Notes under the pieces: model-generated
What the model was told of the DNA's origin: nothing
Database searches by the model: none
What the model saw: the letters and a program-made list of their open reading frames with translations, nothing else
In this document: positions 1-8,423 of the stretch, piece by piece
How the letters are laid out: every line of letters starts with the position of its first letter
Numbering within the stretch: the stretch's first letter is position 1
NCBI RefSeq assembly: GCF_004362245.1
Contig: NZ_SNWM01000001.1
Span: 186,001 to 250,000, forward strand
Origin: Pedobacter duraquae
GTDB taxonomy: Bacteria; Bacteroidota; Bacteroidia; Sphingobacteriales; Sphingobacteriaceae
DNA length: 64,000 bases
Direction of reading: 5' to 3'
Position numbers and translations under genes: made by a program

Positions 1-7
1 TATACGT

Positions 8-1639
8 ATGCTCAAATCCGTACTCCCGCTGCAAATTTTCAGAACCACATCAGCACTGCTTTTATCTTTGTTTATTTTATCTGGTTGTCACACTAAAACA
101 GACGATAAAGTTCTTGACAAGATTCCTGACCCTAAAACACTGAACGAAAGTTATGTGAGCAATCCCGATGGATTGCTTAGTGCCGCCACAGTAACAGAGA
201 TGAATTCCAAGCTAAGCGCATTAGACCAGGCAGGAACAGCACATATAGATGTGGTTTTTGTAAATAGTATCGGTGATCTCGTACCGAAAGAGGCTGCGAC
301 AACACTTTTTAACAAATGGAAGATTGGTGATGCTAAAACGGATAACGGATTGTTAATTCTGATGGTAAAAGACCAGCGCAGAGTGGAATTTGAAACCGGT
401 TACGGCCTGGAAGGCACCCTTCCCGATGTAGTCTGTTATAGGATCCAACAAGAAAACATGGTGCCTTATGCAAAAGTAGAAAATTACGATGCTGCTGTTA
501 TTAACGGTGTTGATGCCGTAATTGGCGTCCTGAAGGGTGGCAGTATTGCTGCGAAAGGTAATGACGACCTGCAGGATTCCGTTGCGGATGCTGCTGATAC
601 CACCGTTGCAGCCAGTTCGCCTTCAGCAAGCCGCGATACTGCGCAATTAGATCCTCAGGTTTCAGACAATAATGTTCAAGTTGATCCCGGTGTTGTGGTT
701 CCCGCAGATCAAACTCCCCAAACAGCTTATCAGGAACAGGCAGTGGATCCCCGCTCAACCTGGAATATCTTCACCTTAGGTATTGTGATTGTATATATTA
801 TAATTTCGGGTTTTGTATCGCGAAGAATGAAAGCGTTAACATATAAAAATCCGTTTTCAAACCCGCTGTTCTATTTCTTGGCCTTTGTTCCCGTAGTAAT
901 TGCCATTGCACTTAACATTTATTACCCGATCACAGAAGGCTGGGCAAACTTTAGAATGGTTCTTGTGCTTTATTTCTTCATGTACCTGTATGCACATCTC
1001 CATTTTTATAATCTCCGCATCCGGTTGGGAAAATCACTCCTTGGAGAATCCAGACACACACAATATCTGAAATGGAGAGAAATGTTTGCGCCTATGAGCT
1101 GGTCAAGAAAAGCATTTCCCTCACCATTTATAAATACCTACTGGTCAGAATATACGTTATTGCTGGAACAGCTGCGCTCAGACCCTATGGACTGCCCAAA
1201 ATGTTCAAAAGCCATGGAAAGACTTGACGAAAAACAAGACGATAAACATTTGTCTATGGGACAACGTGTTGAGGAAAGGGTAGGTTCTGTTGATTACGAT
1301 GTGTGGGTATGCGGATCCTGCAAAGATGAGCTTATCCTCGATTATAGTAACCTAGATACGAAATTAACAGAATGCCCAAAGTGTCATTTTAAGACTTTTA
1401 AGTTCACCAAAAAGATCACAACGGTCAGGGCAAGCACTTCTTTTGAAGGAGAAGGATTTATGATCTATAACTGTCTTAATTGCGCGTATGAAAAACGGGA
1501 AAAATTCACTATTGCTAAGATCTCGACTTCAAGCAGCAGCAGTAGCAGCAGCTCGTCTTCATCCTCGTCAAGCTCCTCTTCAAGTTCATCAAGTAGTGGA
1601 GGCTCTTCAGGTGGTGGTGGCGCTGGAAGTAGCTGGTAG
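8..1639 (+). CDS. TPM-domain (YgcG-type) lipoprotein with zinc-ribbon-like cysteines and poly-Ser tail
   Basis: Envelope protein of 543 residues. An N-terminal signal ends in a lipobox (L24-S-G-C27), so it is probably lipid-anchored. Residues about 46-175 match the TPM (TLP18.3/Psb32/MOLO-1) fold, including the 'GLEGTLPD' stretch typical of YgcG-like proteins. Three hydrophobic segments follow at about 250-270, 285-305 and 313-333. The part after them has four CxxC pairs (C396/C399, C435/C438, C456/C459, C489/C492), arranged like two zinc ribbons. The C-terminus is a run of about 27 serines, then Gly-rich sequence ending in SSW. The family has no single known function; roles in envelope or membrane-protein maintenance have been proposed. 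Its 3' end overlaps the convergent thioesterase gene by 33 bases. Confidence 0.8.
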   Translation: MLKSVLPLQIFRTTSALLLSLFILSGCHTKTDDKVLDKIPDPKTLNESYVSNPDGLLSAATVTEMNSKLSALDQAGTAHIDVVFVNSIGDLVPKEAATTLFNKWKIGDAKTDNGLLILMVKDQRRVEFETGYGLEGTLPDVVCYRIQQENMVPYAKVENYDAAVINGVDAVIGVLKGGSIAAKGNDDLQDSVADAADTTVAASSPSASRDTAQLDPQVSDNNVQVDPGVVVPADQTPQTAYQEQAVDPRSTWNIFTLGIVIVYIIISGFVSRRMKALTYKNPFSNPLFYFLAFVPVVIAIALNIYYPITEGWANFRMVLVLYFFMYLYAHLHFYNLRIRLGKSLLGESRHTQYLKWREMFAPMSWSRKAFPSPFINTYWSEYTLLLEQLRSDPMDCPKCSKAMERLDEKQDDKHLSMGQRVEERVGSVDYDVWVCGSCKDELILDYSNLDTKLTECPKCHFKTFKFTKKITTVRASTSFEGEGFMIYNCLNCAYEKREKFTIAKISTSSSSSSSSSSSSSSSSSSSSSSSGGSSGGGGAGSSW

Positions 1640-2182
1640 ATCTATCTTACAGCGCTCGTGCTGTAGGGTTTTCTGACACGCTGTAACATCATAGTCCTCT
1701 TTAATTTCTGCTTCTTCTTTTTTATACGCCTTTTTTAATTCCTTACGATTTAAGCCCTGAGAGAATCGCCTGATGTCGTCCTGACTTTTTAAGATAAGTC
1801 CGGGAACCTGTTTAGGTTTATGGTCATCACCAATGGCAACCATGGTAAAATAGCTGGTATTAGTGTGCTTCTTTACCTGTGTCTTAAGATTTTCAGATAT
1901 TACCCGAATCCCAATAATCATAGAGGTTGTACCTACATAGTTGACGGAAGCCATAAGTGATACCAATTCACCAACTTCAACCGGTGCCAAGAAATCGACA
2001 ACATCAATCGAGGCAGTGATACAATAACCGTCAGAATGTTTAGCAGCACAGACATAGGCCACCTTATCCATTAACCCCAAAATTATGCCTCCATGAATCT
2101 TACCTCCAAAATTGGAATAAGATGGAATCATGAGTTCTGTTAAAGTGGTATGTGAGGCAGATACAGGCTTGTATTCGGACAT
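1607..2182 (-). CDS. Acyl-CoA thioesterase, hotdog fold (YciA/BACH-like)
   Basis: Cytoplasmic thioesterase of 191 residues, predicted to hydrolyse acyl-CoA. The hotdog signature is visible: 'NFGGKIHGGIILGLMDKVAYVCA' region with the central helix and acidic residue, then 'ASIDVVDFLAPVEVGE' and the 'YVGTTSM' strand. I chose the ATG at 2180-2182 because family similarity begins there; an upstream in-frame start would add 20 unrelated residues. The C-terminal 40 residues are charged (KKEEAEIKED) and go beyond the hotdog domain. The tail overlaps the convergent TPM gene. Substrate range cannot be read from sequence. Confidence 0.85.
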   Translation of the reverse strand: MSEYKPVSASHTTLTELMIPSYSNFGGKIHGGIILGLMDKVAYVCAAKHSDGYCITASIDVVDFLAPVEVGELVSLMASVNYVGTTSMIIGIRVISENLKTQVKKHTNTSYFTMVAIGDDHKPKQVPGLILKSQDDIRRFSQGLNRKELKKAYKKEEAEIKEDYDVTACQKTLQHERCKIDLPATSSATTT

Positions 2183-2260
2183 GGGCGGTTTTTTATATTG
2201 CAAGATACTTTTTTCATCGAAAAATGCAAATACAACCTGCAAAGTTCAGATTGAACTACC

Positions 2261-3442
2261 TTATAATGGCATATTAAAGGTAAAACATGTTTCCTCATCG
2301 GTAGAAACAACCGATAAGCTACCATGATGTGCTTCTGAGATGGCTTGCGCGATGTACAAACCGAGCCCCAGCCCTTCCTGACCAGCTTTCACGTCGCCCC
2401 TGGAAAAAGGTTGAAATAAACGATCCATGGCAGCGTCAGGGATTTTATCTCCGGTATTAGATACACACAAACGGAACTGGCCATCTTCAGTATCTGCCGA
2501 TACCTGCACCGGAAGACCATGTTTTCCATGTGAAAGCGCATTACCCAGGAGATTTGAAAATAACTGTGCTACTCTGCTCCTGTCACAGCTCACCACCGCA
2601 TTTAAACTGTAAAAACGATCTATTGGTGTTTCAGGCCATATAATTTGCAGCTCACTTACTACCTGATCCAGAATCACCTGCATATTAGATTCCGGAGCCA
2701 TATTGATGGCTATTCCTTCCCCTAATCGTGCACGTGCAAAGTCCAGTACGTTGTCGATTAGTACTTTCATGCGATAAGAGGCGTCCTGTGCTATCGTCAC
2801 TAAACGAAGCATACGTTCGTCAAGGGGCATTCTTAAAAGCAATTGCGCTGCATTAGCTATGGCACCTACCGGGTTACGCAGATCATGCCCAAGTACTGCT
2901 ATAAAATGTTCACGAAGTTCGGCATTTTTCTGTTCTTCTTCCAGTTTCGACTCGCTAACAGCCAAACGCTCGGCAGCTTCAAGATGAAAGGCGATCAGTT
3001 CTGAAAACTGTCTGAACATTCCAGTAATATGCGCGTTATCAAGATTGGCGGGCTTAGGATCAATAGCGCAAAGCGTGCCAAAAAAATCGCCATTCTTTAA
3101 AACAATAGGTACCGAAATATAGCTTTGAAATCCGTATAACAATGGGGTATGGTGGTCTTTATAAAGATCGTTTGTCGATACATTGTCTATAGCAACAATC
3201 TGTTTATGTTTATGAATCTCATAACATATAGTAGTTTCAAGTTGAAGCTCCCCTCCGGGTTTCAATCCAAAGTTAATGTGATCATTTACTGCGCATGCTA
3301 CCCAACGATCTTCCGTAACCCTTGCTATTGCAGCAAACCCCATCCCTGTGATCCTGCAAATAATATCCAGGATTGAAGATACCGATTCTATACGGCTAAT
3401 TGCTTCCAGATCGGCTTCGAAAGTTATTCTTGATTCTGACAA
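2261..3442 (-). CDS. GAF-domain sensor histidine kinase
   Basis: Soluble two-component kinase of 393 residues. A GAF domain covers about residues 15-155 ('SVPIVLKNGDFFGTLCAID' is the typical core), followed by a short coiled linker, the HisKA H-box with phospho-acceptor H186 in GHDLRNP, and a HATPase domain with N-box residues N297/N301 and the G2 box GLGLGL at 357-362. There is no transmembrane segment, so it should sense a cytoplasmic signal or small ligand. No response regulator is adjacent, making it an orphan kinase. The start codon is TTG at 3440-3442; there is no usable in-frame ATG ahead of the GAF domain. Confidence 0.88.
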   Translation of the reverse strand: MSESRITFEADLEAISRIESVSSILDIICRITGMGFAAIARVTEDRWVACAVNDHINFGLKPGGELQLETTICYEIHKHKQIVAIDNVSTNDLYKDHHTPLLYGFQSYISVPIVLKNGDFFGTLCAIDPKPANLDNAHITGMFRQFSELIAFHLEAAERLAVSESKLEEEQKNAELREHFIAVLGHDLRNPVGAIANAAQLLLRMPLDERMLRLVTIAQDASYRMKVLIDNVLDFARARLGEGIAINMAPESNMQVILDQVVSELQIIWPETPIDRFYSLNAVVSCDRSRVAQLFSNLLGNALSHGKHGLPVQVSADTEDGQFRLCVSNTGDKIPDAAMDRLFQPFSRGDVKAGQEGLGLGLYIAQAISEAHHGSLSVVSTDEETCFTFNMPL

Positions 3443-3953
3443 ATTATTTCAATAAGTAGGGTAAATATACAAATAAATAGAACTTCCAAGCCAAACAAGA
3501 ATTTCAGAGAACCTTTCTTAAAACCTTATGACAGAATATGACGTATATCTAATCGCAGCAGAACATGCGCTGACAAAACATAGTATGACAAAAAACCATT
3601 CTTTTTTCAGAATTATCTGTCCGGTTTTTATACTCTGTATATTTATGTCCAAGATTGCATTTGGTAGCACCCAATATTTCCAGAAGTCGTCCCATCAAAA
3701 AATTCAGCACCAATCAATTTCATTTACAGATCCGGCAGATACTGACGAAGAGCTGAGCACAGAAAAGATGGAGTTTAAAGATTTCATGATAGACTCTTTA
3801 CATGCTCAACTATACTTTTACGTTTCGAAAAAAGCACCAAAAATTACCCTCTATTTTGCGCTCCCTTTAACACATCTCCGCATTCCGATTGAGCCACCAC
3901 GGTTAATTTTAAATTACTCAATTAGTTTATTTACTCATTTTAACTTTTTACCT
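3443..3953. other. Intergenic stretch with an open in-frame leader of uncertain status
   Basis: This 511-base stretch separates the histidine kinase from the DUF4394 lipoprotein. On the plus strand it is open in the same frame as the lipoprotein from 3528. From an ATG at 3585 it would encode a hydrophobic signal-like segment (about residues 6-26) and roughly 95 further residues before the lipoprotein start. I do not recognise that peptide. It could be a short secreted protein, an in-frame leader or chance. No strong promoter is evident. Confidence 0.4.
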
Positions 3954-5477
3954 ATGCTTAATTTTAAACAGGCCAAATTTATGGCCCTATACGCCCTTGC
4001 GCTTATTATTTTAATATCCTCGTGTAAAAAAGACCGCGGAAACGATGCTGATATGATCTATCCGGGTCCAAACCAGAATTTCTATGCGCTCACATCAGAC
4101 AATAAGTTATTGTTCATAAACGCCCAAAACACTTCGACTATCACTTCGACAGTAACAATTACCGGACTTCAAACTGGCGAGTTGCTACTAGGCATTGATT
4201 TCAGACCCGCAACGGGACAATTGTATGCCGCGGGTAGCAGTAGCAGGATTTATGTTGTGGATCCTAAAACAGGAATAGCAAGAGCTATCGGAACTTCCGC
4301 ATTTACGCCGATACTTAACGGAACAGCAGTTGCTTTTGATTTCAATCCGACTGTAGACCGCATCCGTTTGGTTACCTCAGCAGGACAAAATCTTAGATTA
4401 AATCCAGAAACTGGTGCCGTTATGATTACCGACGGTACTATTAACGGCGTATCGAATGCGCGTGTTACATCTGCTGCTTATACCCAGAATCGTGCTGGAG
4501 CGGCAACAACAATCTTGTATGATATTGATGTTGCGAATGATAAACTACACAAACAGGATCCGCCAAACGACGGTAAACTTGTAGAAGTTGGTAGTCTGGG
4601 TATAGATGCTGAAGACGCAGGAGGATTCGATATCAGTCCTGATGGTACAACAGCCCTCGCCGCACTTTCAGTTGGTGGCAAGTCAGGCTTGTTTACGATT
4701 GACCTTAATTCTGGTAAAGCAACTAAGGTGGGCAACTTTGCATCGCAGATTATTGGCTTAGCAATTCCCACAGAGCCCGTAGCCTATGCGGTAAGTGCTA
4801 ACAACGAACTCTTGATCTTTAATCCGGCAGCTATCACCCCCACTCCAGTTATTAAAGCAATAACCGGGCTACAAGCAGGAGAAATAATGTTAGGCATTGA
4901 CATGAGACCTTTAAATGGACAATTATTCGGAATTGGTAATACCAGCAGAATCTATGCTATTAATGCATCTTCGGGTGCAGCCACACAAATAGGGACAGGA
5001 CAATTGACGACATTACTGTCGGGTACCGATATAGGCATAGATTTCAATCCTACTGTAGACCGGATTCGTATCGTTACGAACACCGGACAAAACCTCCGAA
5101 TCAATCCTGCGGACGCTACATTAACTGCTGATGTAAATCTTGGTATAACCACAGAACGTATTAACGGAGCTGCCTATACAAACAATTTTGCGGGAGCAAC
5201 AACTACGGTGCTCTACGATATTGATGTTGCCGGAAGTCGTTTATTTAAACAGGACCCACCAAATGCAGGAACACTGGTCAGCGTAGGAGCTCTGGGCGTA
5301 ACAATTACCGGTGCCAATGGGTTTGATATCGGTGGAACCAGCGGACTTGCCTACGGTATATTTACAGTTAGCAATGTGCAGAAGATTTACACAGTTAACC
5401 TAAGTACCGGCGCTGCTACTGCAGGTGCTACATTCCCTCAGCCTGTGCGCGGCTTTACACTCGGCCTGGGATTCTAG
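3954..5477 (+). CDS. DUF4394 lipoprotein with two tandem DUF4394 repeats
   Basis: Predicted lipoprotein of 507 residues: a short signal ending in I-S-S-C24, then two consecutive DUF4394 units (about residues 35-265 and 268-505). Each repeat carries the same landmarks: 'LLGIDFRP..GQLY', 'DFNPTVDRIR', 'GQNLR.NP', 'TTxLYDIDV', 'KQDPPN.G.L' and 'GFDI'. The likely fold is a beta-propeller or similar repeat structure. DUF4394 proteins are uncharacterised, so no function is assigned. I chose the ATG at 3954 because a proper lipoprotein signal starts there, although the frame stays open upstream to 3528. It converges on the ion-channel gene with an inverted repeat between them. Confidence 0.8.
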   Translation: MLNFKQAKFMALYALALIILISSCKKDRGNDADMIYPGPNQNFYALTSDNKLLFINAQNTSTITSTVTITGLQTGELLLGIDFRPATGQLYAAGSSSRIYVVDPKTGIARAIGTSAFTPILNGTAVAFDFNPTVDRIRLVTSAGQNLRLNPETGAVMITDGTINGVSNARVTSAAYTQNRAGAATTILYDIDVANDKLHKQDPPNDGKLVEVGSLGIDAEDAGGFDISPDGTTALAALSVGGKSGLFTIDLNSGKATKVGNFASQIIGLAIPTEPVAYAVSANNELLIFNPAAITPTPVIKAITGLQAGEIMLGIDMRPLNGQLFGIGNTSRIYAINASSGAATQIGTGQLTTLLSGTDIGIDFNPTVDRIRIVTNTGQNLRINPADATLTADVNLGITTERINGAAYTNNFAGATTTVLYDIDVAGSRLFKQDPPNAGTLVSVGALGVTITGANGFDIGGTSGLAYGIFTVSNVQKIYTVNLSTGAATAGATFPQPVRGFTLGLGF

Positions 5478-5495
5478 AACACTGGCTATTGTTAT

Positions 5496-5522
5496 GGTTA
5501 GGCGTAACTTATGCGCCTAACC
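5496..5522. terminator. Inverted repeat between convergent genes
   Basis: Perfect 9-bp arms (GGTTAGGCG at 5496-5504 and CGCCTAACC at 5514-5522) around a 9-base loop, between the DUF4394 gene and the convergent channel gene. The right arm overlaps the channel gene's stop codon. No U-tract follows, so it may act as a weak bidirectional terminator or a 3'-end stabiliser. Confidence 0.5.
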
Positions 5523-6482
5523 CTGACTAGCCTGATAGATAAACCAAGCATTAAGCAATACGTAAGCCACAACTAATACCTGTGCCGATACGAAATCAAG
5601 GCGATTTGCCTGCTTGATTTTATCCTTTTTGATCAGTCGCAATGAAAATGCCGTAGCTACGATAATACCCAGAATAAATATGAGCGTAATGCCATGGAGT
5701 GTATCTACTAACGTAAATGTTGTTGACTCTGGTAGTGAAGAATCGATAATATATTTATTACCGATCACAGCGAATAAAGCACCTACGCTGAGACCAAACC
5801 TGGAATCGATACTATCTGTATGAATGTAGAAACACATATACGCGATTAGGAAAGCCACATACATCCCTAGAAACATCTTCCAAAACAGCCCCATTGCATC
5901 TCGCTTAATAACAACTTTAACCTTGTAACTGCTATACTCAGTATGAGGTTTCTTAACTGTCGGATCGCCAAAGGCAGTTTCATAAGCCTTTATGCCTGAA
6001 CTGATGTTCAAGCTGTCTACCTGCCATCCCCGAAGTGCAAATCTAGGATCAAAGTGCTTACCTAGCGTATCAGGAACGAACATGAGGTCTTTCGAATCAA
6101 ATTGAGAATTTTCTAAAGACAAGCGCAGACGTTGCTGATCAAAAGGAAAATTGTCTATTGCCCAGGTATCTTTCATCACGCACTGAATCTTCATCAACAG
6201 ATAAATCTGGCCGTTCACAGTATCAGTAGTCGAAAAAGACTTGGTGACTGATTTAGCAGCAGGAATTTCCAAATTTTGCATGAAATCAAAATCTTTATTA
6301 CGGTATTTTAGCCATAACCAGAAGTTAATTGTGTACTCTTTTTCCTTAAAATCTATGTCGTGAATGCTTGTAATATAAATTCCTGTAAGCACAGAATCTG
6401 GTTTCGCCTCTTGCGCGTTTGCAAGGGAAACTGAAAAAGTCGCTATAAAAAGCAAGTAATAAAAAAATAACTTTGTTTTCAA
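5517..6482 (-). CDS. Pentameric ligand-gated ion channel homologue (Cys-loop receptor family, GLIC/ELIC-like)
   Basis: Predicted inner-membrane channel of 321 residues. The signal peptide is about residues 1-23. A beta-sandwich ligand-binding domain (about 25-195) includes 'VLTGIYITSIHDID' and 'YTINFWLWLKYRN', both typical of prokaryotic pLGICs. The FPFDQQ motif at 112-117 matches the conserved Phe-Pro-Phe-Asp of the Cys-loop; as in other bacterial members the flanking disulfide is absent. Four membrane helices follow: M1 about 199-221, M2 228-248, M3 256-283 and M4 296-317. The start is TTG at 6480-6482, right at the signal peptide; no in-frame ATG lies just upstream. Ligand and ion selectivity are unknown. 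No neighbour suggests a ligand. Confidence 0.82.
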   Translation of the reverse strand: MKTKLFFYYLLFIATFSVSLANAQEAKPDSVLTGIYITSIHDIDFKEKEYTINFWLWLKYRNKDFDFMQNLEIPAAKSVTKSFSTTDTVNGQIYLLMKIQCVMKDTWAIDNFPFDQQRLRLSLENSQFDSKDLMFVPDTLGKHFDPRFALRGWQVDSLNISSGIKAYETAFGDPTVKKPHTEYSSYKVKVVIKRDAMGLFWKMFLGMYVAFLIAYMCFYIHTDSIDSRFGLSVGALFAVIGNKYIIDSSLPESTTFTLVDTLHGITLIFILGIIVATAFSLRLIKKDKIKQANRLDFVSAQVLVVAYVLLNAWFIYQASQG

Positions 6483-6567
6483 GATATGATGCTTAGTTTA
6501 AACTGATTTCCCCTAAACTTAAGCAATATATAAAACAATGTTGCAGCAGATTGTCGGTTATTAAAAA

Positions 6568-7101
6568 TTACGCTACGCGCACGTCATTTTCCATAGACAA
6601 ATCAAGTCTCAGGTTAAGCGTATGCATCACTACTTTGGCTAGATCCTGAAGGATATCCAGCTCCTGCGCACCAAAAGTCCGTTGCTTGGTATCTGCGATG
6701 GAAAGCGTTCCGATAATCAAGTCATTCGGTGTTACTAACGGAATACTTGCATAAAACTTAAGGCCAAACTCTGCGGCGATCATCGGATTGCTTAATAAAC
6801 AGTGTTCTGTTTCGCCCTTATGCAAGATCATCGGCTCCGCGTTGGAAATTGCTATGGTGCAAAGACTGGTGCTTCGGGGAAAGGTATTGCCTTCCAGCCC
6901 AACTTTTGCTTTAAAAAAGATTTCAGTTAAATCTACCATAGATAAAAGTGCAATTGGCACATTAAAAACTTTTGCTGCAGTTTCAACGATCTGATCAAAA
7001 ACGGGTTCGGCACTCGTATTTAAAATTTCGTATCGATATAACTCTGCTAACCTGGCTGCTTCCTTGGAAGGTACCGGTGTAGTGATGTCATTGGTATCCA
7101 T
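6568..7101 (-). CDS. Stand-alone GAF-domain protein
   Basis: Cytoplasmic sensor-like protein of 177 residues, essentially one GAF domain with a short helical N-terminus. The opening 'EAARLAELYRYEILNTSAEPVFDQIVETAAKVF' pattern and the later 'STSLCTIAI' and 'FYASIPLV..NDLIIGTLSIAD' stretches are standard for the GAF modules found in Bacteroidota kinases and phosphodiesterases. No output domain is attached, so it may signal through a partner. I use the ATG at 7099-7101; a TTG further upstream would add 23 residues unlike the family. Confidence 0.78.
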   Translation of the reverse strand: MDTNDITTPVPSKEAARLAELYRYEILNTSAEPVFDQIVETAAKVFNVPIALLSMVDLTEIFFKAKVGLEGNTFPRSTSLCTIAISNAEPMILHKGETEHCLLSNPMIAAEFGLKFYASIPLVTPNDLIIGTLSIADTKQRTFGAQELDILQDLAKVVMHTLNLRLDLSMENDVRVA

Positions 7102-7282
7102 ATCTTTCAATTGTGTGTCTTCAAATATAAACGGCTTTAAAGGCCATTCAGATGTTATTTGTACGTTCAATAAACCAAGGGATAGACAAATGTACTGATA
7201 ATGAAATCATTAAAAACATAGTAAACTAAAAATGGATGAAATGAACAGAACAAAATCATCGATTATTTTTGGTTTAAAACGC

Positions 7283-7314
7283 TGCAACTTTCTTGTAACT
7301 TCCCGGTCTAATCT
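7283..7314 (+). promoter_or_regulatory. Putative ECF sigma promoter, copy 1
   Basis: TGCAAC at 7283-7288, a 16-base spacer, then GGTCTAATCT at 7305-7314. The same two blocks with the same 16-base spacing recur at 8371-8402. The arrangement fits an ECF -35/-10 pair, and its place directly before the sigma gene suggests autoregulation. If it is used, transcription would begin at or near the GTG start codon at 7320. Confidence 0.6.
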
Positions 7315-7319
7315 CCTAA

Positions 7320-7934
7320 GTGAGCAACCAAAATGCATATAGTTTAACTGATCAGCAACTTGTATCCCAAATACTCGCAGGTGATACGAAAGCATATGCC
7401 CTATTGATAAAAAATACCCAAGGACTAGTGGCACAACTGACCTTTAAAATGATAGCCAGCCCCGGCGATCGCAAGGATCTAGCTCAGGACGTATACCTTA
7501 AGGTTTACAAGAACTTAAAAAGTTTTAAATTTCAATCTAAACTGTCTACATGGATTGGACAAATTACCTATAACACCTGCCTCCATTACCTTGAAAAGAA
7601 AAAACTGGTGTTATTGGATGCTTTCCTCGAAAATGATAATGAGGACCCCGATGTTCTGGAAAGCTTGCAAATTAAATCACAGGATGTTTACCAGAATGAC
7701 ACCGAAAAGCTGGTATTCAGCAGGGAATCAGCAGAAATTCTGAAAATGGAAATTGAGCGCCTTCCGCCCATGCAGAAGTTGTTAATTACCTTATACCACC
7801 AGGAAGAGCTAAGCTATCAGGAAATAGTAGATATTACGGGCTTACCAGAAGGAACAATAAAAAGCCATTTATTTAGGGCGCGAAAAACTTTAAAGACAAA
7901 TATTTTAACAAACTATAAAAGAGAGGACCTATGA
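7320..7934 (+). CDS. ECF-type RNA polymerase sigma factor
   Basis: Sigma-70 family protein of 204 residues with regions 2 and 4 only. Region 2 includes 'DRKDLAQDVYLKVYKNLKSFKFQSKLSTWIGQITYNTCLHYL', the usual core-binding and -10 recognition segment. Region 4 includes 'LPPMQKLLITLYHQEELSYQEIVDITGLPEGTIKSHLFRARKTLK', the -35 helix-turn-helix. The start is GTG at 7320-7322, and no in-frame ATG lies before region 2. Its stop overlaps the anti-sigma start by 4 bases (ATGA), so the two are translationally coupled. A candidate self-recognised promoter lies immediately upstream. Confidence 0.9.
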   Translation: MSNQNAYSLTDQQLVSQILAGDTKAYALLIKNTQGLVAQLTFKMIASPGDRKDLAQDVYLKVYKNLKSFKFQSKLSTWIGQITYNTCLHYLEKKKLVLLDAFLENDNEDPDVLESLQIKSQDVYQNDTEKLVFSRESAEILKMEIERLPPMQKLLITLYHQEELSYQEIVDITGLPEGTIKSHLFRARKTLKTNILTNYKREDL

Positions 7935-8380
7935 AATTAACACACCTTTCAGAACAAGAAATTCAACGCTTTGCTGAACTGGGTTCTAACAATACAGAAC
8001 TTAACAGTCACGTTGCAGAGTGCCAAGACTGTCAGTTGTCAGTGGAAAACTATCAATCTATGTTCAAAGCAATTGAGGAAGCAGAAGTTCCTATTTTTGA
8101 TTTTGATCTCGCAGATCTGGTATTGGCCCAACTGCCACTAGCTAAGCCTCAATATGCCTGGTTGCCGGCGTTAGCAGCATCCCTATCCGTGATCTTCAGC
8201 GCAGCGCTTGTTTTTTATTACGGTTCTTCAATTCTTGAGATTTCCAGGGGCATATCGCCCATATGGATATTGATTATTGTATGCCCGGCAGTCATTATCA
8301 CTGCATTACAATTTTTTTCTGTTTATCAGGACTACAGTAAAAAATTTAGTATCCTGAATGAACATAATCTTGCAACCTAA
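7931..8380 (+). CDS. Anti-sigma factor, zinc-binding type with membrane segments
   Basis: 149-residue partner of the preceding sigma factor. The N-terminal cytoplasmic part has the H-x3-C-x2-C motif of zinc-associated anti-sigma domains (HVAECQDC, about residues 27-34). Two hydrophobic segments follow, about 75-95 and 108-130, so it is a membrane-anchored regulator. It starts inside the sigma gene's stop region (ATGA overlap). The last codons contain the TGCAAC block of the second ECF promoter. The inducing signal cannot be told from sequence. Confidence 0.82.
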   Translation: MKLTHLSEQEIQRFAELGSNNTELNSHVAECQDCQLSVENYQSMFKAIEEAEVPIFDFDLADLVLAQLPLAKPQYAWLPALAASLSVIFSAALVFYYGSSILEISRGISPIWILIIVCPAVIITALQFFSVYQDYSKKFSILNEHNLAT

Positions 8381-8402
8381 CCGGTTAAAACCGGTCTAAT
8401 CT
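8371..8402 (+). promoter_or_regulatory. Putative ECF sigma promoter, copy 2
   Basis: TGCAAC at 8371-8376, a 16-base spacer and GGTCTAATCT at 8393-8402: exactly the blocks and spacing seen before the sigma gene. It begins inside the 3' end of the anti-sigma gene and ends 21 bases before the ATG at 8424. This points to the downstream genes being part of the same sigma regulon. Confidence 0.6.
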
Positions 8403-8423
8403 GTTATAAATTAATATAAGAAA

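Noticed and set aside
501..758. Open frame on the minus strand inside the TPM lipoprotein gene
   Set aside because: Antisense to a clear coding region, with low-complexity translation and no recognisable domain.
1535..1620. Simple-sequence DNA repeat at the end of the TPM gene
   Set aside because: The Ser codons are mixed, so there is no DNA-level repeat unit; it is a protein-level low-complexity tail.
7210..7434. Minus-strand open frame over the ECF promoter and sigma gene start
   Set aside because: It overlaps the sigma factor region 2 antisense and the promoter, and has no family-like features.
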